NCBI GenBank assembly: GCA_020846105.1
Contig: JADLEN010000188.1
Location: 1-12,683, forward strand
Source: Chitinophagaceae bacterium
GTDB taxonomy: Bacteria > Bacteroidota > Bacteroidia > Chitinophagales > Chitinophagaceae
Direction: 5' to 3'
Length of the DNA stretch: 12,683 nucleotides
Position numbers and translations under genes: made by a program. The notes below the pieces were generated by a model. The model was not told the DNA's origin and searched no databases. It worked only from the letters and a program-made list of their open reading frames with translations. Of this stretch, positions 6,264 through 12,683 are shown piece after piece (positions within the stretch are counted from its first letter, which is position 1; each line of letters starts with the position of its first letter).

Positions 6264-8387
6264 ATGCAACGTATCTCGCTGTTGCTGCTAAGTGCCTTGG
6301 CACTGCCTATATGCCTAGCAGCCCAAAACAAAAATTACACAATGGCCGAAGCCACCAACGGCATGGGCACCACGCTAGCTACCAAGGGCCTCAAGCAAGT
6401 AAGTTGGCAGCCCGAAACCAACAACTATACACAAGTGCTAGGCAAGGCATGGCTACGCACCAACGCCGCTACCGGCCGGGCCGATACACTGCTCAGCCTC
6501 GCCAGCATCAACACCAGTATCTATGGCCGCGATAGCCTCAAAGCCCTACCTACCCTCTCTTGGATAGACAAAGACTACTGCTACTTTTACGATGGCGGCG
6601 CCGTACACATCTTCAACGCTAGCAAAGGCACATGGCAGGCCAAGCCCATACAGCGCCAGGCCCAGCATATAGAAATAGCAGCCGGCACCCAACACATAGC
6701 TTATGTGCAAGGCAACGATATTTGGATAAACAACAACACCGTCACCCGAGACAATGGCATCAACATCATCAACGGCAAGGCAGTGCACCGCGACGAGTTT
6801 GGTATCACCAAAGGGCTTTTCTTTTCGCCCAAGGGCAACTACCTAGCCTATTACAAAATGGACCAAAGCATGGTAGCCGACTATCCTGTGGTAGACTGGA
6901 GCAAAACACCAGCCAAAACCAATACCGTAAAATACCCAATGGCCGGCGGCACCTCTCACCACGTAAGCGTGTGGGTATACCACCCCGAGAGCAAGCGCAA
7001 CGTACAGCTCAATATTGCCGGCCCTGCAGACCAATACCTCACCTGCGTAAGCTGGAGCCCCGACGAGCAATTTGTTTTTGTCGCCATCCTCAATCGTGGC
7101 CAAGACCGCCTTGCCCTCCACAAGTTCGACATCAACACAGGGCAGCACGTAGGCAGCCTACTTACCGAGCAGAGCGACAAATATGTGCAACCCCAACACC
7201 CAATGTATTTTTTGCCCGGCAGCACAGACCAGTTTGTATGGCATAGCCAGCAAGACGGCTACATGCACCTATACCTTTACAACACAGCGGGCAAGCTTAT
7301 TCGCCAGCTTACCAAAGGCCCTTGGGTGGTCAACGAAATATTAGGCACCGATGCCAAGAAAAAAGAACTACTCTTCTCGGCCAGCAAAGAATCTGCCATG
7401 GAGCGCAACAGCTATGCCGTAAATTGGGAAACAGGCCACATACGCCGTATAGACAATGCCAAAGGCTACCACAGCTTTGCCGCCAGCAGCAACGGCCAAT
7501 ACCTTTACGATGTCTATAGCAACGCCACCACCCCCAAAAAGACAATGCTCCTACGCACAGATGGCAAATGGAGCAAAACCCTTATGGAGTCGGCCAATAC
7601 CCTAGCCGAGTACAACAGGCCAGAGGTCCGCGAGCTCACCCTCAAAGCCACCGACGGCACAGACCTTTATGCCAAAATGATATTGCCTACAGGCTTCGAT
7701 GCAAGTAAAAAATACCCCGTTATCGTATACCTATACAATGGCCCTAATGTACAATTGCTCAAAAATAGTTTTCCTGCCTGCGGCAATCTTTGGTACGAGT
7801 ACCTTGCACAGCACGGCTACATAGTCTTTACCATGGATGGCCGCGGCAGTAGCAACAGAGGTCTGAAATTCGAGCAAGCCACCTTTGGCCAGCTAGGTAC
7901 GGTAGAAATAAACGACCAGATGCAGGGCGTAGACTACCTTACAGCACTACCCTACGTAGATGCTAGCCGCATGGGCATACACGGTTGGAGCTATGGCGGC
8001 TTCATGACCACAAGCATCATGCTCCGCAAGCCCAACGTTTTTAAAGTAGGCGTAGCCGGCGGCCCTGTTATGGACTGGAAAATGTATGAGATAATGTACA
8101 CCGAGCGCTATATGAACACCCCCCAAGAAAACCCTAAAGGCTACGAAGATGCCAACCTACTTACCAAAACACAAAACCTCAAAGGCAAGCTACTACTCAT
8201 CCACGGTACAGACGATGATGTGGTGGTATGGCAGCACTCTGTAAACTTTGTAAAGAAATGTGTAGACAATAATATACCCATAGACTACTTTGTGTATCCC
8301 GGCCACGCCCACAACGTACGCGGCAAAGACAGAGTACACCTTATGCAAAAAATCACAGACTACTTCGACCTTTACCTAAAGCCCTAG
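6264..8387 (+). CDS. Secreted S9 family prolyl oligopeptidase, DPP-IV-like dipeptidyl-peptidase
   Basis: A 707-residue exported serine peptidase that should release dipeptides from N-termini, typically X-Pro in DPP-IV relatives. The ATG at 6264 starts a classic signal peptide (MQRISLLLLSALAL, then PICLAAQ). A Cys is present, but the preceding residues do not form a good lipobox, so a soluble periplasmic or exported form is likelier. Residues about 30-450 form the DPP-IV N-terminal beta-propeller; HRDEFG at about 175-180 sits where DPP-IV carries its Glu-Glu amino-terminus-binding motif. The C-terminal alpha/beta-hydrolase domain has nucleophile S576 in GWSYGG, Asp D651 in HGTDDDVV and His H683 in GHAHNV. 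There is no T9SS domain. The length fits the S9B group. It is monocistronic, with its own -7 box and a terminator shared with the convergent gene. The family is secure; the exact specificity (DPP-IV or tripeptidyl) is not. Confidence 0.93.
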   Translation: MQRISLLLLSALALPICLAAQNKNYTMAEATNGMGTTLATKGLKQVSWQPETNNYTQVLGKAWLRTNAATGRADTLLSLASINTSIYGRDSLKALPTLSWIDKDYCYFYDGGAVHIFNASKGTWQAKPIQRQAQHIEIAAGTQHIAYVQGNDIWINNNTVTRDNGINIINGKAVHRDEFGITKGLFFSPKGNYLAYYKMDQSMVADYPVVDWSKTPAKTNTVKYPMAGGTSHHVSVWVYHPESKRNVQLNIAGPADQYLTCVSWSPDEQFVFVAILNRGQDRLALHKFDINTGQHVGSLLTEQSDKYVQPQHPMYFLPGSTDQFVWHSQQDGYMHLYLYNTAGKLIRQLTKGPWVVNEILGTDAKKKELLFSASKESAMERNSYAVNWETGHIRRIDNAKGYHSFAASSNGQYLYDVYSNATTPKKTMLLRTDGKWSKTLMESANTLAEYNRPEVRELTLKATDGTDLYAKMILPTGFDASKKYPVIVYLYNGPNVQLLKNSFPACGNLWYEYLAQHGYIVFTMDGRGSSNRGLKFEQATFGQLGTVEINDQMQGVDYLTALPYVDASRMGIHGWSYGGFMTTSIMLRKPNVFKVGVAGGPVMDWKMYEIMYTERYMNTPQENPKGYEDANLLTKTQNLKGKLLLIHGTDDDVVVWQHSVNFVKKCVDNNIPIDYFVYPGHAHNVRGKDRVHLMQKITDYFDLYLKP

Positions 8388-8407
8388 CGACCTATAAAGG
8401 ATAATGC

Positions 8408-8438
8408 AAAAAGCCACAGCGTAGTGCTGTGGCTTTTT
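8408..8438. terminator. Bidirectional terminator between convergent genes
   Basis: A perfect 13-bp inverted repeat, 8408-8420 and 8426-8438, with a 5-base loop (gtagt). The GC-rich core GCCACAGC is flanked by A5 on one side and T5 on the other, so it can end both the plus-strand peptidase transcript (stop 21 bases upstream) and the minus-strand ChaN-like transcript (stop at 8463). Confidence 0.92.
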
Positions 8439-8462
8439 CTTTGTAAAGATTTGGGTAAATAT

Positions 8463-9362
8463 TTATTCCGCGCTTTGGCTACGGGTTACTATTACATAGT
8501 TGGCCAGTGGCTCGTAGCTTATATAGTCTGGCTTCGCAAAATCGTCGGCCACAAAACAGCTGATAGTCTGCACCTTCAGGTCTTTGTTTTTGCGGGCAAG
8601 CTGTGCTACGGTGCCCAGGTATTCATCGCTATGAAAGCGGCCAGCTACATGCATCACGATACCATTTTTCTTGTTGTCGCTCACGGCGCGGTCTATACTT
8701 TTGGCCATAGTAGCGTCCCACAGGCATTGCGAGGCATACATATTGGGGCTGTGGATATTCTCTTCGCCACCCATAATGCTTACAAACTTTTTGTAGTAAG
8801 CCCCCTCTTTGGGTGCATACACAGGTAGCTTGGCAATAAAGGCTTTGGAGCTGCTGCCCAGGCTATCGAGGGTTTTGGGGCCACGCTTGCTCATCATACT
8901 ATTGTAGCGGCGGGGGCTGTTGGCAGCTACTAGGGGTATTTTGTTGGCTTTAGCATACTCCACCATAGGTTGGTAGTCGCTGTAGTTGTTCCAGGCGCGA
9001 GCATCTTTTATAAATTTCTCTTCGCTAATAAAGCCGCCCATGTATTCATCTACTAATACTTGGCAGTCGGTTTCAAACATTTCTAAAGAAAGTACCAGCT
9101 TGTTGGTGTAGCGCTCTTGCAGCATCTTTAGCATCTTTAGCTCCAAGATATGGCCTATGGTATCATTGTGTTCCTCGCCCCAGAAAAGCACATCGGTGTT
9201 TTTCATTCTATCGGCCAGCTCGGTGATGGTAAGTTGCTCGCCCGTTTTGGTATCATAGATTTTAAAGGGCAGTTGTGGCGTGGGTTGCAGAGATTGTGCA
9301 CGGCCTTGCTGGCCAGTGCCAAAGAGTAAGATGCTTGTAAAAAGCGACAAGAGGAATTTCAT
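8463..9362 (-). CDS. Secreted ChaN-like (Tiki/DUF399 fold) protein
   Basis: A 299-residue exported protein of the ChaN family; ChaN of Campylobacter is a haem-binding, iron-regulated lipoprotein. Residues 1-23 are a signal peptide ending GRAQS without a lipobox Cys, so this version is probably not lipidated. Family signatures appear in order: WGEEHND (61-67), SLEMFETD with E94 (92-99), the AWNNYSDYQPMVEYA block (123-137), AANSP (146-150), SQCLWDATMA (211-220) and a final GRFHSDE with H244 (241-247). The Glu/His arrangement resembles the Tiki/EreA-like fold, so hydrolase or protease activity is also possible. It is convergent with the peptidase and sits 62 bases after the sugar transferase on the same strand, with its own promoter-like site. 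Haem or iron use is inference; no iron-regulation box was identified. Confidence 0.85.
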   Translation of the reverse strand: MKFLLSLFTSILLFGTGQQGRAQSLQPTPQLPFKIYDTKTGEQLTITELADRMKNTDVLFWGEEHNDTIGHILELKMLKMLQERYTNKLVLSLEMFETDCQVLVDEYMGGFISEEKFIKDARAWNNYSDYQPMVEYAKANKIPLVAANSPRRYNSMMSKRGPKTLDSLGSSSKAFIAKLPVYAPKEGAYYKKFVSIMGGEENIHSPNMYASQCLWDATMAKSIDRAVSDNKKNGIVMHVAGRFHSDEYLGTVAQLARKNKDLKVQTISCFVADDFAKPDYISYEPLANYVIVTRSQSAE

Positions 9363-9383
9363 ATTGTGTGTTGTATTTGGGCA

Positions 9384-9416
9384 GCAAGTTAATACCTAAA
9401 TATTTATTGACCGCAA
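9384..9416 (-). promoter_or_regulatory. Promoter-like TTG-N22-TAACTTGC
   Basis: On the minus strand TAACTTGC (9391-9384) is one base from TAnnTTTG, with TTG at 9416-9414, 22 bases upstream. The predicted start is near 9377, about 15 bases before the ATG at 9362. The layout matches the promoter-like site at 5502-5534. The transferase stop at 9425 lies just upstream, so the gene could also be read from the preceding transcript. Confidence 0.35.
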
Positions 9417-9424
9417 TACAATGT

Positions 9425-10855
9425 TTATTTCCCCCTACCTTCTACTATTACTATAATGGTGTACAACATTATTTTAATGTCTAGCGCAAGGTTGCAATTC
9501 TCTATATAGAGCAAGTCGTACTCCATCCGCTTTATCATCTCCTCTACGTTTTGGGCATAGCCATATTTCACCATGCCCCAAGAGGTAAGGCCCGGCTTTA
9601 CCTTGTGCAGGTAGCGGTAGTGCGGGTGTGTGGCACAGATAATATCTATGTAATGCTTGCGCTCGGGGCGTGGGCCTACTAGGCTCATGTCGCCAATAAG
9701 TATGTTGTAAAATTGTGGTATCTCGTCTATCCGCCATTTGCGCATTATGCGGCCCCAGTTGGTAATGCGGGGGTCGTTCTTGCGCGAGAGTGCAGGCCCA
9801 TCGTTCTCGGCAGCTACGCACATAGACCGGAACTTGATGATAAAGAACGGCTTGCCATAAAGCCCTATACGCTCTTGCTTGTAAAAAATAGGCCCTGCCG
9901 AAGAAAGCTTTACCTTAATAGCTGCAAATACATACACCGGCAATAGTATGAGCATGGCTATAGCCGATGCTGTAATGTCTATCACGCGCTTGCACACTAC
10001 TTGCCAGTCGGGCATTAGGGTAGGCTCTATATGCACTAGTATAGCATCGTACACATTGTTGGTCTTTACCGAGCCCGATATGATGTCGTAGAGATTGGGC
10101 AGCACCTTCACCACCACTGCTTTGTAGCTGAGGCGTGTAAGTATACTTTCGAGCAAGCCTCTTTCCGAGCTATCTACTGCTACTATTACTTCTTCTATTT
10201 TGTACTTGTCTATTATCTCTTCCAGCTGTGCAAGGTTGCCTAGCTGTGGCAGGTAATGGCTCATACCATTACCAGTTTCTTTTTGCGAATACACAAAGCC
10301 TTTAAAGATATTGCCCAAGATTTTGTCATTGTCTTTGATTTGCTTATAAATGGCTATTGCTTGGTCGTTACCGCCTATTATCATCGTATTGAAACCTACT
10401 TTGCCTTTAATAATATCTTGCTTCACACTAAAGAGTAGCATCATCCTTGCCAATAAGGTAAATGCTGTATGCATCACAAAGTAGCGCCAACTCATAGAGA
10501 AGAAGTAGGAGATATCATCAGTATCGTTGCTCACCAAAAACATGGCTAGCACTATACTACCTATAATAGTAGCTATAAAAGTGCGGTATATTTCATTGAT
10601 ACGCGACTTGCGGTAAAGGTCGAAGTAGGTGCCGCATAAGTAGTAAAGAAACAGCCACGCAAGGGGCAGCAATAAAAACCCCTCAAGAAAGTCGATGGGC
10701 TTCATATAAGATAGCGCATTGCCCAAGTTGGTTTGCAACAAGGTCTTGTGCCGTACCGCCCAAAAAAGTATCCACGCCAATACTGCTGTCAGAAAATCTG
10801 ATAGCATCATCACCTGGATTGCTCTTTTCTTGCTCTTAGACAGTTGCTCAAACAT
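9425..10855 (-). CDS. Polyprenyl-phosphate sugar-1-phosphate transferase (WcaJ/WbaP type)
   Basis: A 476-residue membrane enzyme that moves a hexose-1-phosphate from a nucleotide sugar to undecaprenyl phosphate, the first membrane step of exopolysaccharide, capsule or O-antigen synthesis. The N-terminal half has about four membrane helices (near 14-35, 57-78, 93-108, 122-142), then a Rossmann-like CoA-binding-type domain (about 154-260, MIIGGNDQA). The C-terminal transferase domain begins at KRVIDI (289-294) with the membrane-dipping helix (about 292-313), then PIFYKQERIG, KFRSM, the catalytic Asp-Glu pair D377-E378 in RIDEIPQF, and DMSLVGPRPE (389-398). Domain order and length match the large WcaJ-like group rather than the small PglC type. 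The start ATG lies 7 bases after the lipoprotein stop, which indicates an operon. The sugar specificity is unknown. Confidence 0.93.
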   Translation of the reverse strand: MFEQLSKSKKRAIQVMMLSDFLTAVLAWILFWAVRHKTLLQTNLGNALSYMKPIDFLEGFLLLPLAWLFLYYLCGTYFDLYRKSRINEIYRTFIATIIGSIVLAMFLVSNDTDDISYFFSMSWRYFVMHTAFTLLARMMLLFSVKQDIIKGKVGFNTMIIGGNDQAIAIYKQIKDNDKILGNIFKGFVYSQKETGNGMSHYLPQLGNLAQLEEIIDKYKIEEVIVAVDSSERGLLESILTRLSYKAVVVKVLPNLYDIISGSVKTNNVYDAILVHIEPTLMPDWQVVCKRVIDITASAIAMLILLPVYVFAAIKVKLSSAGPIFYKQERIGLYGKPFFIIKFRSMCVAAENDGPALSRKNDPRITNWGRIMRKWRIDEIPQFYNILIGDMSLVGPRPERKHYIDIICATHPHYRYLHKVKPGLTSWGMVKYGYAQNVEEMIKRMEYDLLYIENCNLALDIKIMLYTIIVIVEGRGK

Positions 10856-10862
10856 TCCCTAC

Positions 10863-11741
10863 TTATTCCGATTTAGAAACTACTTTTATATTATCTATCA
10901 GCACATAACCTTCTGTGTATTTACCATCAAACTCATCTAGGTTGGTACGCAGCTTTATATAAAACTTGCTATAGCTCTTGTTGCTTTGCACAAAGCTACT
11001 CACGTCCATGTATATCTTGCCCCAACTGTCTTTAGGGTAATAGCCCGCTAGGTACTCGCCATAAGTTAGTCCGTCAGCATTCTCGGCTTGCAGCCCTATC
11101 TGAAAAGGCATCGAGCAACGATAGTTGAACTCTAAGTAACAGCTATTGGTAGTATAGTCAAAGTAAGTAGTGCTTATGCTTTCTGTTATCTTTTGGGGTG
11201 CTTGCAAGTACACGCCGCCACAACTGGCACCTTCCATCACTTTGCTTGCATCTTTCTCCAGTATCATTGTGGTATCGCCAGATAGGTTCTTGAAAAACAA
11301 ACCTTCTTCAAAGTTTATCTTCAGTCGAAAGTCGTTGCTCCTAAGGTCGCGGCTATACCTAGTTTTGGGCGTATAGTTTTGCACATTGCCTGGGCTTAGG
11401 TACAAGGTAGTGGTGTCGCGCTCGTACATTGGATAGTTAAACACGTAACTCTTCAACCCTTGGTTGTTTACAAATGGGGCAATAGCCACCACACTTGTTT
11501 TGCTGAGCACTATAGGCACCGTACATGGCAGGTCGAAAGTGCCAACAATCTTATCGTCCACACTTACCCTTGCCGATGGTATAAGGTGCGAGCTACTACC
11601 CGTAAAACTAGAGTCGGGGTTAGTAAAGGTAAACTCGCTGAGCTGAATATAAGTAGGTACTGGCTCCTTGGGGTTGATAATATTACATGCCGAGAAGGTC
11701 AATAGCCCAAGCAGTATTAAGAGGTAAAAGCGTAGATGCAT
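10863..11741 (-). CDS. Lipoprotein of unknown function in polysaccharide operon
   Basis: A 292-residue predicted lipoprotein: MHLRFYLLILLGLLTFSAC with lipid-attachment Cys at residue 19. I chose the ATG at 11741; one codon earlier is only a TTG. The first domain (about 55-115) has a VDDKIVGTFDLP segment and a YPMYERDTTTLYL strand, resembling small PEGA-like or surface-anchored beta domains common in Bacteroidota lipoproteins. The rest (about 140-290) is beta-rich and ends in GYVLIDNIKVV, a closing strand often seen in jelly-roll carbohydrate-binding folds. I know of no function for it. Its tight spacing with the sugar transferase (7 bases) and position after the oxidoreductase suggest an envelope role linked to polysaccharide export, anchoring or binding, by context only. 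Confidence 0.8.
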   Translation of the reverse strand: MHLRFYLLILLGLLTFSACNIINPKEPVPTYIQLSEFTFTNPDSSFTGSSSHLIPSARVSVDDKIVGTFDLPCTVPIVLSKTSVVAIAPFVNNQGLKSYVFNYPMYERDTTTLYLSPGNVQNYTPKTRYSRDLRSNDFRLKINFEEGLFFKNLSGDTTMILEKDASKVMEGASCGGVYLQAPQKITESISTTYFDYTTNSCYLEFNYRCSMPFQIGLQAENADGLTYGEYLAGYYPKDSWGKIYMDVSSFVQSNKSYSKFYIKLRTNLDEFDGKYTEGYVLIDNIKVVSKSE

Positions 11742-11806
11742 CAAGTGTTTGTTGTATATTGGTCTTAGTCGGTAAAAGGTATCAGCAGTATTAACGCAAC
11801 TTTTGC
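11742..11806. other. Short gap between oxidoreductase and lipoprotein genes
   Basis: Sixty-five bases with no clear terminator. A minus-strand TACCTTTT is one base from the -7 consensus, but the nearest TTG is only 15 bases upstream, so an internal promoter is doubtful. Read-through from the oxidoreductase gene is the simpler reading. Confidence 0.35.
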
Positions 11807-12683
11807 TTATTCATTGTGCAATTGCTGATGACTATTCATTTTTTTCAGAATCTGGTGTGCCACTTCCATAGCTTGGTAGCCTTCAAAGGCCGACACCCGC
11901 ACCGGCTTGTCGTGCAATACCGAGTGCGCAAAGGCCGCCAACTCTTCGCGGATAGCATTTACCGCAGGCACCTCGGGCAGCTGCACCGATAATATTTTCT
12001 TTTGCCCATTGGCCAGCGCTAGCGGCACATCTAGCACACTGTGGCTAGTGCCCGTATCATCGCCTAGGTTTATAATTTCGGTTTTCTTGTCCAAGAAGTC
12101 TACACTTATATAAGCATCTCGCTGAAACAAGCGCATCTTGCGCATCCGCTTCATAGATATGCGGCTGCTTGTAAGGTTGGCCACGCAGCCGTTGTCAAAT
12201 TCTATGCGGGCATTAGCTATATCAGGCGTCTCGCTCATCACCGCCACCCCACTTGCCGATATCCTTTTCACCGGCGACTTTACCAAATGCAGCACAATAT
12301 CTATATCGTGTATCATCAAGTCTAGTATCACAGACACATCTGTGCCACGCGGGTTGAAGGTTGCCAGCCTATGACACTCTATAAACATCGGCTGCAAAGC
12401 CCTATTGCCCAACGCCAGCAATGCCGGGTTGAAACGCTCTACATGCCCCACCTGGCATTTTACATTCGCCTCCTTCACCAGCTTTATCAGCTCCTGCGCC
12501 TCGGCCAGCGTATTGGTCAATGGTTTTTCTATAAACAAGTGCTTGCCCATCAGCAGCGCCGTCTTGGCCAGCAAGTGGTGGTGTATCGTAGGTGTCACTA
12601 TATCCACCGCATCGCAGGCCGCCAGCAAGCCCTCCAAAGTAGCATACCTTGGCACCTTATACAGCGCGGCAGCCGCCTCGGCC
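11807..12683 (-). CDS. Gfo/Idh/MocA family oxidoreductase (5' end outside window)
   Basis: Partial NAD(P)-dependent sugar dehydrogenase; the frame stays open to the window edge and the first Rossmann strand with its GxGxxG motif is missing, so about 40 or more residues lie beyond 12683. Numbering from the GTG at 12655: DAVDIVTPT (15-23), the catalytic-Lys motif FIEKPL (41-46), VGHVERFNPA (69-78) and the substrate-site motif DLMIHDIDIV (112-121, H116/D117), followed by the beta-sheet domain. HVERFNPA resembles UDP-N-acetylglucosamine 3-dehydrogenase-like members that make amino sugars, but that is only suggestive. The gene precedes the lipoprotein and sugar transferase on the same strand, so it probably supplies a nucleotide sugar for surface polysaccharide or lipid A. 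The GTG at 12655 is not taken as the start because conserved family sequence continues upstream. Confidence 0.88.
   Translation of the reverse strand, partial: AEAAAALYKVPRYATLEGLLAACDAVDIVTPTIHHHLLAKTALLMGKHLFIEKPLTNTLAEAQELIKLVKEANVKCQVGHVERFNPALLALGNRALQPMFIECHRLATFNPRGTDVSVILDLMIHDIDIVLHLVKSPVKRISASGVAVMSETPDIANARIEFDNGCVANLTSSRISMKRMRKMRLFQRDAYISVDFLDKKTEIINLGDDTGTSHSVLDVPLALANGQKKILSVQLPEVPAVNAIREELAAFAHSVLHDKPVRVSAFEGYQAMEVAHQILKKMNSHQQLHNE

Noticed and set aside
6264..6332. S9 peptidase as a lipoprotein
   Set aside because: The Cys in the signal region is preceded by PI rather than a small residue, so a lipobox is unlikely.
6843..7246. Long frames antisense or out of frame within the S9 peptidase gene
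   Set aside because: They overlap a well-supported gene, have no family resemblance, and are rich in residues typical of shadow frames.
11742..11744. TTG at 11744 as start of the lipoprotein
   Set aside because: An ATG follows immediately and gives a normal lipoprotein signal peptide.
12653..12655. GTG at 12655 as the true start of the oxidoreductase
   Set aside because: The frame continues upstream to the edge, and the family needs an N-terminal nucleotide-binding strand that is not yet in view.

Overview
The window looks like a chromosomal segment from a member of the Bacteroidota, probably near the Chitinophagales/Sphingobacteriales. Four things point there: two secreted proteins ending in type A sorting domains of the type IX secretion system (T9SS), promoter-like TAnnTTTG boxes, no clear Shine-Dalgarno sites, and signal peptides ending in A-Q. 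This placement is inference from family knowledge; no rRNA or tRNA gene is present to fix it.

Layout. (1) 51-5133, minus strand: two T9SS cargo genes with overlapping ends, a very large M43-like metalloprotease with a beta-helix followed by a probable seven-bladed beta-propeller protein, closed by an intrinsic terminator. (2) 5134-6226, about 1.1 kb without a confident gene, and the most unusual part. It holds a minus-strand promoter-like site, a densely folded inverted-repeat element ending in a terminator-like stem and T-tract (small RNA, or attenuator leader of the protease operon), a small 20-bp duplication, and an 18-copy tandem array of a 21-bp unit made of two alternating variants. (3) 6227-8438: a secreted S9 dipeptidyl-peptidase on the plus strand with its own -7 box and a bidirectional terminator. 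(4) 8463-9416: a secreted ChaN/Tiki-fold protein on the minus strand, convergent with the peptidase. (5) 9425-12683, minus strand: a surface-polysaccharide cluster of a Gfo/Idh/MocA oxidoreductase (cut by the window edge), a lipoprotein of unknown function and a polyprenyl-phosphate sugar-1-phosphate transferase.

How the genes may work together: most products are exported or envelope-associated. The T9SS pair would be made together and displayed or released at the cell surface. The S9 peptidase would trim dipeptides from peptides, perhaps those freed by the metalloprotease. The polysaccharide cluster would make a nucleotide sugar, load it on the lipid carrier and supply a lipoprotein. The links between these blocks are inferred from context only.

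The best candidate for something new is 5236-6033: a structured, apparently self-contained transcription unit beside a 21-bp (two helical turns) two-variant repeat array. Strand, function and conservation cannot be settled from the sequence alone.
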